NCBI RefSeq assembly: GCF_000190315.1
Contig: NC_015151.1
Coordinates: forward strand, 2,210,509-2,274,508
Reading direction: 5' to 3'
Source: Vulcanisaeta moutnovskia 768-28
Lineage (GTDB): Archaea; Thermoproteota; Thermoprotei; Thermoproteales; Thermocladiaceae
Length of the DNA stretch: 64,000 bases
This document shows positions 9,414 to 18,316 of this stretch, piece by piece. The notes under the pieces are model-generated. The model was not told where the DNA came from and did not search any database. It was given only the letters and a program-made list of their open reading frames with translations. Numbering within the stretch: the first letter of the stretch is position 1; each line of letters starts with the position of its first letter. Made by a program: the position numbers and the translations under genes.

Positions 9414-9701
9414 AAATGACTTATTTAAGGCCTTAGTATTAAAATAGAACGTAAACAGTTTCTATATTGATCCATGACCATGAATCACCCTAAATTATGA
9501 GAATTATCGTAGATTGTATAGTCTTATTATCTACTTTAATTGATATTTTATACTGTTTTACATTTAACTCCTTAAGTTTTAACAATGGTTAAAATAAATA
9601 TTTAAACATTATCTTTCAATTAAAATAGATTGAAATTAACAATGTCATTTATGTAATGAAACGTTGTTTTTAATGGTAAATGTCAAGGCACTGACTAAAT
9701 A
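9414..9701. other. Gene-free A/T-rich gap
   Basis: There is no open frame longer than short noise, no tRNA and no C/D motif. It lies between the G1 peptidase stop and the stop of the convergent coiled-coil gene, so it probably holds both terminators; T-rich runs occur near 9535-9560. Confidence 0.6.
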
Positions 9702-10387
9702 CTATGAGCTTGCTGTTACTGTGAATGGGTATGTCTGCCCACTGACCGTAATTATATAACCACTGTATTGGATACCAACCTGGGCGGCCTGAGCACCACT
9801 GCATGATGCCGTGATGCCACTTGGCATAACTATTCCACTAGAAATAAATGCGGAAACCTCACTAAAGGCCCCGTTACTTATTATTAATGCTATTTTTAAT
9901 TGACCTCCCTGAGTTCCAGCCGGCACCTGCACTGGGCTTGAAAACACACATGATAGACTACCCAACGTGAAACCATTAATGCCAATGCCACTGCTTGACG
10001 GATTACTAATCAAGAACGTCAACATGGCAATACTACCTGAACCAACACCAGTCAAACCAACAGCCTGCACCTGGAGGGTGAGGGTTGTTGGTGCGCATTG
10101 TTGTAATTGGGCTTGGTATGATTGATATTGCCCCTGTAGGTTATTGTACTGATTTTGTAAATTCATCAACTGGCTTTGGCACGTTGAGTATTGGCTTTGT
10201 AAATTACTGTACTGGCTCTGCAGACCCGAGTACTGACTCTTCAAGTCATCATACTGAGCCTTTAAGCATTGTACGCAGCCATTAACGTTGAGTAATTCTG
10301 GTTACTCACAAACCATAGAGTACCGAAGACTGCGGCTAAGGCAAGGAACACCATTGAAAGGGCTATCCATAGATTGCCTTGGATCAT
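9702..10387 (-). pseudogene. Membrane-anchored glutamine-rich coiled-coil protein, frameshifted
   Basis: From ATG 10387 a frame encodes a signal anchor (NLWIALSMVFLALAAVFGTLW) and stops at 10262. The main body lies in the -1 frame (from about 10280 to 9702): QCLKAQYDDLKSQYS, then heptad-like repeats of SQYSNLQ/LQNQYNNLQ forming a coiled coil, then a beta-rich domain of about 130 residues with small residues. The body frame has no ATG or GTG after its own upstream stop, only TTG 10244. Anchor plus stalk plus beta domain makes sense only as one protein of about 227 residues exposed outside the cell. Either an indel near 10265-10315 broke it or a -1 frameshift joins the frames. Confidence 0.6.
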
Positions 10388-10579
10388 CAATTACTTTCAA
10401 TCCTAAATAATTAATAAATCATTCTATAACAAACCGAAGACAATGCACAGAAAATTTACAATCACCGAGACGATGATGAAGAATAACCACACCAGTTACA
10501 AATGCTAATAGTACCAACATGAGAATCCCATAAGTAATAAACTACATTAATAACATCACTAACCATTAGACAAATCTTT

Positions 10580-10836
10580 ATGGGAATTGTGTCTGACAAG
10601 GGTAATGAAGACTTCATGCTTGACGTAATCAATGAAAATAGCGGAATATTATCAAGCAATTTAGAGACACGAAAACACATCTATTTAACAATAGGTAATT
10701 AATGCATGTTTACGAAGTTAAGCTTGACTGAAACAAAAGGCCGTTTGACGAGGATGAGACGCTAGAGCCAAGAACTGAGGATATCATAAAATAGAGAATT
10801 AACGAGAATACAACGAGCCCAGAGCTTAATATCTAA
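10580..10836 (+). pseudogene. Relic of small charged protein(s), function unknown
   Basis: A 40-codon frame (10580-10702) ends in TAA overlapping an ATG (10702). A second frame follows to 10836, interrupted by TGA and TAG, and reads with protein-like composition (FDEDETLEPRTEDIIK). The rest of 10388-10913 shows no gene. I read this as a decayed gene or gene pair. The origin is unknown and chance cannot be excluded. Confidence 0.3.
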
Positions 10837-10913
10837 AGCCCAACAATCAATGACCTACCCTGAACAAGGAATACAATAAAAACATGCTCGCTAGAGACTA
10901 CCGTCTAGAGTTA

Positions 10914-11402
10914 TTACGGGTTCAATATGGGCCTTAACTTCTCCTTTAAACACTCCTCAAGCCTAATCCTTAACTTATTCCTGACCCTCCTATTGCCTTG
11001 TTTACTATCACTTAATTCCTTGCACGTGACCACGTATATCCTTAAACTATTGATCTTCTCACCCAGAATTTTCTTAATGAACTCCTCCCTACCCACGGCG
11101 TCAAGCCCAACCCATTTACTGCTGTTGGCGCAGATCTCATTGAGGTAATGCATTAGGAACCTAACAACACCCTCAGAACCACCTATATGAACCGAGCAAT
11201 GCTCCTTCAATAACCTACAGGCTACGTCATCAGCCTCACCCACATAATAAACCCCAGAGCCATCAAAGAACACGTAAGCACCAGCCCCATGAACATCAAT
11301 GCTCCTACAATCATAAACACCAAATAAACAATCACCAACGGAAACACCAATAATATCCAAGCAACCCCTAATGGCTCCTTCAATATCACTAACCTGAAAC
11401 AT
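10914..11402 (-). CDS. GIY-YIG-like domain protein
   Basis: A 162-residue protein whose centre reads AYVFFDGSGVYYVGEADDV followed by ACRLLKEH. This matches the GIY-YIG layout: GxYY-x-G strand pair, then helix with Arg and a His. The C-terminus LEECLKEKLRPILNP matches the family's final helix and Pro-Asn ending. GIY-YIG domains cut DNA; stand-alone archaeal copies are of unknown role. The first YIG tyrosine and a glycine are kept (YYVG), so activity is possible. The neighbours are relics, which gives no functional context. Confidence 0.6.
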   Translation of the reverse strand: MFQVSDIEGAIRGCLDIIGVSVGDCLFGVYDCRSIDVHGAGAYVFFDGSGVYYVGEADDVACRLLKEHCSVHIGGSEGVVRFLMHYLNEICANSSKWVGLDAVGREEFIKKILGEKINSLRIYVVTCKELSDSKQGNRRVRNKLRIRLEECLKEKLRPILNP

Positions 11403-11546
11403 TAATAATTTTGCCCTTAATAATTATTTAAATTTTAGTCTTCAATCTGTTATGTCATAACTTGAAAAAGAAACTAGATATTAATAATGTATTAAATAGA
11501 AATTAATTTACGTAATTCATTTATAAACCTACAATTACCAGGTGGA

Positions 11547-11636
11547 TTGAGAATTACGGCCTTTGCCCTTTCAGTATTCTTAGTGATGTTTTTGATAATG
11601 CTCTTCGCTATAATTAGGATAGTCTATCATTATTAA
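11547..11636 (+). CDS. Putative single-helix membrane microprotein (29 residues)
   Basis: A short frame from TTG 11547 encodes one strongly hydrophobic helix (VFLVMFLIMLFAIIRIV) flanked by Arg and His/Tyr. A good TATA box ATTTATAAA (11518-11526) lies about 25 bp upstream, and GGTGG sits directly before the TTG. It is too short to classify. The promoter position is the main argument that it is expressed. Confidence 0.35.
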   Translation: MRITAFALSVFLVMFLIMLFAIIRIVYHY

Positions 11637-11707
11637 TATTAATTAATTCTTCAAGTAGCTCCGGGTTAAATGATATGATTATTAGGTCATAGCCTTCCCT
11701 ACTCATT

Positions 11708-11974
11708 ATGTCAATCAAGATAGCTAGAGATATCGGTGAATGGCTCGGCTTTAGGGTTAAGAAGGAGTATAATATTGATAACTTTAGGGTTGACCTAGCC
11801 TCCCTAAAATATGCCTATGATAGATACGGCTCTAGGCTAATCTACGTAATTGCCAAGGACGAGGAGACCGTGATGAAACTAATAAACGAGACAATACAAG
11901 TCGCATTCCACGAAATCAAGGACCAAGTAATCATAGTAAAAGCCCAGGAACTAAGGCAATTACATAAAGCTTAA
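11708..11974 (+). CDS. Small hypothetical protein
   Basis: An 88-residue alternating beta/alpha protein (RLIYVIAKDEETVMKLI, DQVIIVKAQEL). The lysine-rich FRVKKEYNIDNFRVDLASL segment has the flavour of a nuclease- or DNA-binding small domain. No family is recognised. It abuts the dipeptidase relic by zero bases, so it may itself be part of the decaying tract. Confidence 0.4.
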   Translation: MSIKIARDIGEWLGFRVKKEYNIDNFRVDLASLKYAYDRYGSRLIYVIAKDEETVMKLINETIQVAFHEIKDQVIIVKAQELRQLHKA

Positions 11975-12316
11975 ATGGGTCGTAAATCCTATAATGGTTA
12001 TCACTCCTGGTCCTTCCTAGAACCCAACAAGGACTACAGACCATTTAAACTGGCTAAGGAGGTTGGTAGGGTTCCGTCAAGTAAGGTCGAGCTTAGTAAG
12101 GTTAAGGAGGAGAGAGCTGGGGAATTCATTGAGAGGCATATATTAATTTCACTTCACGACCACCTACAGATCTACCCGGAGAACCCAAGTGAGAACTTTG
12201 AGTATACTTAGCGTAATAGACCCTTCATAGGTTATGATGGATTGGTCACCTCAGGACTTGACGCAGTCTTTGATGTTTCGCTTAATGGTGAGAGTATGAT
12301 GACTAAGGATCCCTAG
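11975..12316 (+). pseudogene. N-terminal remnant of a membrane-dipeptidase-like (M19) gene
   Basis: The frame begins GYHSWSFLEPNKDYRPF and reaches ILISLHDHLQIYPENPS, resembling the start of archaeal M19-type dipeptidases in which the His-x-Asp-His supplies zinc ligands. An in-frame TAG at 12209-12211 stops it. The same frame then continues with the expected IGYDGLVTSGLDAVFD before a second TAG at 12314-12316, after which nothing of the family is left. The usual protein is about three times longer. This is a truncated gene whose 3' end is overlapped by another relic on the opposite strand. Confidence 0.55.
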
Positions 12317-13493
12317 AGTTGGAATAATGTTGTTTATCAAATTGATATGGAGAGGACTGATGCAGCTTTTTAGCACCTGTCCCTTTATTTCCCTACCCTC
12401 CCTAAACCTGCCTAGGGTGAATATGTTCCTGGAGATTTTTGCCTCTCCATACTTTATGACCTCCATTACTATTAGGGCAAAGGCTGGCGCCAGCTTGAAT
12501 CCATGACCGCTTAAGCCTACAACAATTATTAAGTCCTTGATTTGTTCATCAATTATGGGCATCCAATCAGGGATAACATCGTAAAGCCCCTGCCAACCTC
12601 CAATGAAACCGGCATTAACGAACCAAGGAAGTCTCCTTACTGCGGACTCCATTAGGTTCATTGTATAATCAAGACTTGGCTGCTGAAGTGAATTAAAGGT
12701 GTCTGGGTCTTCCCATGTATTTTCTGGTGGGTAGAGCATCCTCATTAAGGCTTCGGAGGACCCCCTCGGGCCTCATGTAGTAATTATATAAGTAATAAAA
12801 GACATCAAGCACTGCATGATTAATTCTAACCCTAATAATTCTCTTAATAATGATCCTAATAGGTAGGTTGAGCATTGGTAGGTACTTACTGGCCCAGACA
12901 CCGGTTGTGAATACGTACTTACTAGCCCTAATTAAGTCATGCTTATCAGTCTTAATGCCCATGATCTTATCACCCTCGATTAAGGGCCCCGCTTCATCAA
13001 TTATGAATGTGGTCCTCCAATTCCTCAGCTCCCTTCATTATCGTATTAGTATAAAGACCTGTACCCGCATAACCAGCATCCTCCTCATAAAAGGCAAAGT
13101 TCATCATCAGCAAGGACCACATCACCCGTTAATCCCTTAACCTCATCCTTATTTAGTAACCTCACATTTAGCATCAATACCATGAAGCATATCAAAAACA
13201 TTCCTTATGGGTGTTGCCTTGCCAATGATTAGGAGACCCGTCTTTGTGAACACGTTAATGCCGGACTCTTTCTCGAAGTTCATGAAGAAATTATGAGTAT
13301 AGTGGGCCATCTTAGCTACATCTTCATTTGCGTAAAAACTCCTAACAATACCAGTGGAGTATGCAGTCATACCTCCAGCCACTCCACGCTTATCAATAAC
13401 CAAAGCCCTAAAACCCTCATTAGCCAAATAATAAGCGATAGTCGAACCAGTAGAACCAGCACCCACTATAATCATGTCATAATAAACTATCAT
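12251..13493 (-). pseudogene. FAD-dependent oxidoreductase (DAO/sarcosine-oxidase-like), multiply disrupted
   Basis: Three fragments in order add up to a normal length of about 400 codons. The N-terminal piece (13493-13149) has the FAD-binding motif IIVGAGSTGSTIAYYLA, then VIDKRG and a TAYSTGIVR loop. A middle piece (about 12962-12780) includes ASKYVFTTGVWAS. The C-terminal piece (from about 12745) has GGWQGLYDVIPDWMPIID and VVGLSGHGFKLAPA, the second FAD-contact motif. Several frameshifts and stops separate them. The intact family oxidises amino acids, sarcosine or glycerol-phosphate. It is clearly dead. It faces the dipeptidase relic and diverges from the amino-acid permease gene. Confidence 0.85.
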
Positions 13494-13586
13494 AAAAAGA
13501 AAAACGTATATTTTAAGTTTTTCTTATTAAAAATATAGAGTAATTAAAGGATAACGCTTAAAAAATTAATTTTTACATTATAAATA

Positions 13587-15161
13587 ATGTCCGAACAACC
13601 ACAGAGGGCTTTACGTAAAGAGTTAGGGTTGTTTCATATAACGATGACTGGGCTTATTGGTGCGATCGGTACTGGCATACTATTTAGTACCGCCAAGATG
13701 GCTGAAATGACTGGACCAGCGGTTATTTTAGCCTGGATCCTCGGTGGGATCTTTTACCTATTCATAGGGCTTACATATTCGGAAATAGGTACGGCATACC
13801 CAGAGGCTGGTGGTCCATCTAGGTACTCGTTATATACGCATGGTAGGATCACGAACATGATCAATGCCTTTGCGGATCTACTTTGGTATTTATTCATACC
13901 ACCAATTGAGGCTATTGCGGTGGTTTACGGTATAAATTACTTCACGCATAACCTATTGACCCCAACGGGAACCCCAACATTGCTTGGTGCTGTTGTTGCT
14001 GCCGTGATAGTACTATTGATGGTTCCATTCAATTACTTCGGCATTAAGACCTTCGGTATATCAAACATAACACTAGGTACGTTCAAGTTAATCCTATACT
14101 TACTAGTCGCCTTCGGCATTATGGCCACAGTATTCATACCAAGCAACTTCACAAGCCTTAAGGGTGGCTTCTTACCGTACGGCCTAGCAGCAATGTTCAT
14201 GGCTATTCCATATGGAATGTTCGCCTTTGGCGGCGTTAGGGTAATACCCGACTTCGCTGAGGAGATGAGGAATCCTCATAGGGACATGCCATTATCCATA
14301 ATCCTCGTTGTTGTCGGTCAACTTCTTGTCTACATACTATTTAGTATAACTTTCGTAGGCGCAATTAACTGGTCTAAATTAAATGTAACGCCAGGTGACT
14401 GGAAAAGCTTAGCGTTTATTAGGAAAACAAATCCATTCCTTTACTTAAGCGGCACCTATGGAGTTACCTGGGTCTTCATAATAACACTAATCATAGCAAT
14501 ACTAGGCCCATTCGTAGTTGGCTACATCTATCTCGGAGGTGGCACTAGGATACTCTTTGCCATGGGTAGGTCTAGGTACGTACCAGACCTAATGAAGTTC
14601 ATCCATGAGAAGTACGCAATACCATATTGGGCATTAATAACATTCGGCATCATAGGCATATTACTGGCGTTACTAACTGCCCCAATACCAAGCATCTATG
14701 GATTAATCGATGATGCCGTGGTGGCCGGCTACCTAGGCTTTCTAACGAACCCAGTAGCCATGATAGTATCAAGAAAACAAGGTAAAGAACCAGCGTTCAA
14801 ATTACCCGGCGGTCTCTGGATAGGATTAATAGCGTTTATAGGTGCCAGCTACATAGTGTACTGGTCTGGCTGGCCTGCCGTTCCATATGCCGCTATTTTC
14901 GTATTCGCAGCTTCGTTAATCTTCGGCGCTATTTATAGTGTCAAAGAACATCTTAAGAATGCACTATGGTACATAACTTATATAGTCGTTCTAACACTCA
15001 TGACGTATATTGGTCAGACGGCTGGTGGTCCTGCCCCAATACTGAAGTTCCCGTGGGACATGGTGGTGGTCACCATACTAGCCATAGCCTTCTACACATG
15101 GGGAGTATTCTCAGGACTACCAAAACCATACACGAAATACGCACCGACAGAGACTCAGTAA
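13587..15161 (+). CDS. APC-superfamily amino-acid permease
   Basis: A 524-residue membrane protein with about 12 helices. The start ELGLFHITMTGLIGAIGTGILF is the unwound TM1 substrate-binding motif of the APC fold; GPAVILAWILGG and PEAGGPSRYSL are further family motifs. It should import amino acids or related amines across the plasma membrane. A TATA-like CTTAAAAAATT lies about 26 bp before the ATG. The adjacent relics of an amino-acid-type oxidase and a dipeptidase suggest that an older peptide or amino-acid-use locus has shrunk to its transporter. Confidence 0.9.
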   Translation: MSEQPQRALRKELGLFHITMTGLIGAIGTGILFSTAKMAEMTGPAVILAWILGGIFYLFIGLTYSEIGTAYPEAGGPSRYSLYTHGRITNMINAFADLLWYLFIPPIEAIAVVYGINYFTHNLLTPTGTPTLLGAVVAAVIVLLMVPFNYFGIKTFGISNITLGTFKLILYLLVAFGIMATVFIPSNFTSLKGGFLPYGLAAMFMAIPYGMFAFGGVRVIPDFAEEMRNPHRDMPLSIILVVVGQLLVYILFSITFVGAINWSKLNVTPGDWKSLAFIRKTNPFLYLSGTYGVTWVFIITLIIAILGPFVVGYIYLGGGTRILFAMGRSRYVPDLMKFIHEKYAIPYWALITFGIIGILLALLTAPIPSIYGLIDDAVVAGYLGFLTNPVAMIVSRKQGKEPAFKLPGGLWIGLIAFIGASYIVYWSGWPAVPYAAIFVFAASLIFGAIYSVKEHLKNALWYITYIVVLTLMTYIGQTAGGPAPILKFPWDMVVVTILAIAFYTWGVFSGLPKPYTKYAPTETQ

Positions 15162-15245
15162 GTGACTCAGAATTAGTTAAAAATGAAAACTGCTTTCTTT
15201 TTCTTAATTCCATTACCCTTAATGAATTCAGGCTAGTCAATAATT

Positions 15246-15461
15246 ATGACCTTGGTTACACAATCAGCAAATAGAGAGACTGAGGAGACAGGCATTAAGC
15301 CAACCACGGCACATTTCATTGAGATCAGTAAAGATGCAATAATCAAAGTAAGGAGCAATAATGAACAAGTAATCAAACTAATAAAGATGAAAGTTCCAAC
15401 AAAGGCGCTTAAGGAGTTCTACAATAATGAATATGCCCTAACCTGCTTCTCTGTATATTAG
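15246..15461 (+). CDS. Small hypothetical protein
   Basis: A 71-residue frame, basic and mixed alpha/beta (HFIEISKDAIIKVRSNN). It resembles no family I know and has no clear promoter or ribosome site. It could be a relic. Confidence 0.3.
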   Translation: MTLVTQSANRETEETGIKPTTAHFIEISKDAIIKVRSNNEQVIKLIKMKVPTKALKEFYNNEYALTCFSVY

Positions 15462-15640
15462 GAGTAATGCATTAGTACTTGTTACTACTTGCACTAAATG
15501 AATCTTTCTTTAATTGCTCAACTCCTCCTGCCTTATCAAGGATTCAGTGTTTCATTGATCTTTATGATTTTTCTGTCTGATTTCATGATTAATTGATACA
15601 GTGAGAGTAATTTTTATACCTGATTGTGATTTTGCTTTTG

Positions 15641-16144
15641 ATGGGTAAGTCTAGGTATGTTGTTGCTCTTGGTGATTTCATTATTGAGGCTCCGATTAGT
15701 GAGAGGCAGGCTAGGGCTTTGTTGAGTTTGTTGAGGGTTTTGTATGTTGATTACTTGGGTGCTTACCGTAATTACCGTGGCGTCGTCATTAATGTTGGTA
15801 AGTTTGTCCGTAGGTTGGCCCTTAGGATTGCCGAGGAGTTTGGTATTAAGTATTTTGAGAGTTCTTCTTTTCATGTTCCCTGCCTTATTATTTACTATGT
15901 CGGCCTTGACATACCACCCATGATCTTTAGGGTTAGTAGTGATGCTTCCTTTGAGGATGTGTTGCGTGAGGTTCTTAGGAGGGGTTTCATTAACGTTGTT
16001 AGTGATCTTCACGTCGAGGTTACCTATGTCTATAGGGAGGGTGGTAGGCTGAGGGTTGATGATGATTACTTTAAGGTTGTCGTTAATGGACCCGACGACG
16101 TATACATTGAGTATAGGGATCCTGGCGAGGAGTATGAGGAGTAA
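15641..16144 (+). CDS. Hypothetical protein, soluble, 167 residues
   Basis: The start is placed at ATG 15641 (MGKSRYVVALGDF) because a TATA box (AATTTTTATACC, about 15608-15619) lies 26 bp before it; upstream in-frame TTGs would fall before the expected transcription start. The protein is mixed alpha/beta with an acidic tail (DPGEEYEE). The segment ISERQARALLSLLRVLYVDYL looks like a winged-helix or helix-turn-helix element, but this is only an impression. The function is unknown. Confidence 0.6.
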   Translation: MGKSRYVVALGDFIIEAPISERQARALLSLLRVLYVDYLGAYRNYRGVVINVGKFVRRLALRIAEEFGIKYFESSSFHVPCLIIYYVGLDIPPMIFRVSSDASFEDVLREVLRRGFINVVSDLHVEVTYVYREGGRLRVDDDYFKVVVNGPDDVYIEYRDPGEEYEE

Positions 16145-16179
16145 TGCTTTACTAGGTCCCTACATTGTATTGCTTGACT

Positions 16180-16311
16180 ATGGATCCTGAGGCTTCATTT
16201 GTGCTGGGCTTGGTTGGTGCTGTCTTTATGCTGATGTCTTCATTTGAGCTTATGTTTGTTTCAATAGGGTTAGCATGCTTATCATTAGCTTTCTCGTTAT
16301 TGTTCTCCTGA
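16180..16311 (+). CDS. Putative two-helix membrane microprotein (43 residues)
   Basis: ATG 16180 opens a 43-codon frame with two hydrophobic segments (FVLGLVGAVFMLM and LMFVSIGLACLSLAFSLLFS). It lies 36 bp after the preceding gene. Downstream to about 16500 further hydrophobic codons occur in broken frames, so this may be a surviving piece of a larger decayed membrane gene. Confidence 0.3.
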   Translation: MDPEASFVLGLVGAVFMLMSSFELMFVSIGLACLSLAFSLLFS

Positions 16312-16551
16312 TTCGTGTTGGTTCCCTAAGTGCGTTGATGGTTTCATTTATCAGCATAAACTTGAACTTTTGTGCTGTGGTGGTTATTATATACTTAATT
16401 ATTGATTAATTTCCTAGTCATTGGTTCCCTACTCGTGCTTGCGTCAGCAATGTATCATGTACTTGGTTTCTCGAATCCCTAAGTCGTTGTCTTAATTAGA
16501 GGTTGAACGTGAAAAGGCAACATTTATATAACCGGACTATAGCCAGTATCA

Positions 16552-16926
16552 ATGAGTATCAGTACTGGATTGAGGGCTAACAGTGAATTCCCTGGTAAGG
16601 AACCATTCTACTTCAAGTCCTTTGATAGGATCATTGGCGTGGCTCACAACGTCAATGAGTTGAGGAGTGAGTTTGGGAGACTTCTTAATGTTGATCCAAA
16701 GGCCCTTGAGTATCACCTTAGGGAGGGCCATATTGTTCAGTGGCTTGAGTACATCGGTGAGGTTGAATTGGCTAGGAGACTTATCGGTATTAGTGATCCA
16801 GGTACAGCCTACGAAATAATAAATAACTACCTCACAGGTAGTAGGGATACCACGACTGAGGAGAAGCCCTCCACAAGACAGGGCAGAAGACCCAGTAGAA
16901 GGTCTAGGAATTCGAGGAAGACCTAA
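16552..16926 (+). CDS. DUF5752-like protein with basic tail
   Basis: A 124-residue protein. Residues 15-95 match the pattern I associate with DUF5752: FYFKSFDRIIGVA, an ELRSEF helix, YHLREGHIVQWLEYIGE and LARRLIGI. The last 25 residues are Arg/Ser-rich (RQGRRPSRRSRNSRKT), suggesting nucleic-acid contact. A TATA box (CATTTATATAACC, about 16520-16532) is 26 bp before the ATG, consistent with a leaderless mRNA. The biochemical role of the family is unknown to me. Confidence 0.6.
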   Translation: MSISTGLRANSEFPGKEPFYFKSFDRIIGVAHNVNELRSEFGRLLNVDPKALEYHLREGHIVQWLEYIGEVELARRLIGISDPGTAYEIINNYLTGSRDTTTEEKPSTRQGRRPSRRSRNSRKT

Positions 16927-16932
16927 TCATAA

Positions 16933-17518
16933 TCAACCACTACCCTTAAAATAGCTAGAGCCTTGATAAGGTACTTGGCATTCCCACGCCTTGTTTAGGT
17001 GCTCCTGGAGCCCCATGGCTGTTAATGCCAATTCCACAGCCGTTATCACACTCCCCGCTGTACTCAACCAGGTGAGCATTAGGGACATGCCCAGGGATGC
17101 CGTGGTTATTCCCACATTTAGCATCGCCATTATACCTAACCCATAATCTATCACCATGCGTATTAATGCGTATATTAAGAGGATCGTGATGATTAATACT
17201 GCCAGGTCAATTATCATGAATATGTAATTAGTCATTAAGCCTATGATCAAACCAGGCGATGCACCAATGATAACTGCTATAATGGGCATGGTAATTCTGC
17301 ATAATTCCTATTTCCCATGGACCTAATCATTAGTAAACCCTGTATTAGGTATATTACATCAATAGTTATATAGCCTAGGCCAAGTTTAATATATGAAGAA
17401 AACAGCATTGCATATCTAATCACTGAGTATATGCCGACTAAGCCCAGAATATCACACTAACCATAATTAGTGCCTGGCCTAATCTTCTTATGATTATTCT
17501 CTGAGTGCCATGACTCAT
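16933..17518 (-). pseudogene. Multi-helix membrane protein, frameshifted relic
   Basis: Reading from ATG 17518, RIIIRRLGQALIMVSVIFWA ends at a stop. A shifted frame continues with GLVGIYSVIRYAMLF and IDVIYLIQGLLMIRSMG, and a third frame from 17289 encodes four more hydrophobic helices down to 16933. Together they make a protein of about 190 residues with six or more membrane segments and two frameshifts. The 17289-16933 frame alone would be a 118-residue membrane protein. The family is not recognised. It converges on the DUF5752-like gene. Confidence 0.5.
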
Positions 17519-17607
17519 GTATGGATTATTATCATAATTTACCTAAAGGCATTACCAATATCGTGGGCGTAAGGCTTATTAGAATTATCACGTTTACGAA
17601 AGTACAT

Positions 17608-18316
17608 ATGCATTACAGCAAGTGGGCTTGTTAAGCGATTTAACGGTATTACCGCATTGAATGGCATTAGTTTCAGGATTGAATGTGGTGAGGCCGCAGC
17701 CTTACTGGGTCCTAACGGTGCTGGCAAGACAACAACCCTCAGGATACTCGCTGGCCTATTAAGATCGGACTCAGGGAGCGCCCACGTCTGTAACTTTGAT
17801 GTTCAGAGGCAGCCGAGGAATGCTAAGGCATGCCTTGGTTACTTACCTGAGGATGCCGTACCATTCCTCAACCTCACTGTTAGGGAGAACCCGGAGTACG
17901 TCGCCGTGCTCAGGGAATTGAGTGATTCTGTGATCGACGAAACCATTAAGCTATTAGGCCTTGAGGACCTAGCCGACAGAACGGCTGACTCATTATCAAG
18001 GGGTAATAGGCAAAGGCTTGCGATTGCTCTGACAATCATGCATAGGCCCAGGGTATTGCTGCTTGATGAACCACTTAATTACCTGGACATACCGACCCAG
18101 GAGGCTGTGATTAAGTTATTCAGGGAATTAAATGCCTCTGGCTCCACATTGCTTGTGTCGACACATATAATGTCAATTGCCGAGAGGTTGGCCGGTAGGG
18201 TCATTGTGATTAATAGAGGTGTCATTGTTTGGCAGGGTGCTATGGATGAGCTTAAGGAAATAGCGGCAAGCGCTGGTGAGCGTATTGAGGAGGTTGTGGC
18301 GAGGTTGATGAGATGA
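17608..18316 (+). pseudogene. ABC transporter ATPase with a disrupted start
   Basis: The nucleotide-binding domain carries Walker A LLGPNGAGKTTT, Q-loop region GYLPEDAVPF, a weakened signature LSRGNRQR (normally LSGGQRQR), Walker B RVLLLDEP and the H-loop STH. The conserved N-terminal strand ITASGLVKRFNGITALNG is encoded but has no start codon in its frame. ATG 17608 is one base out of phase, as if one base had been inserted just after it. Initiation at TTG 17657 would remove the aromatic loop that stacks on ATP. It is the ATPase of an ABC-2-type exporter whose permease overlaps by 4 bp (ATGA). Confidence 0.65.

Noticed and set aside
10462-10680. Minus-strand open frame of 72 codons
   Set aside because: Composition is not protein-like and no promoter or ribosome site fits; the plus strand shows better though decayed coding signs.
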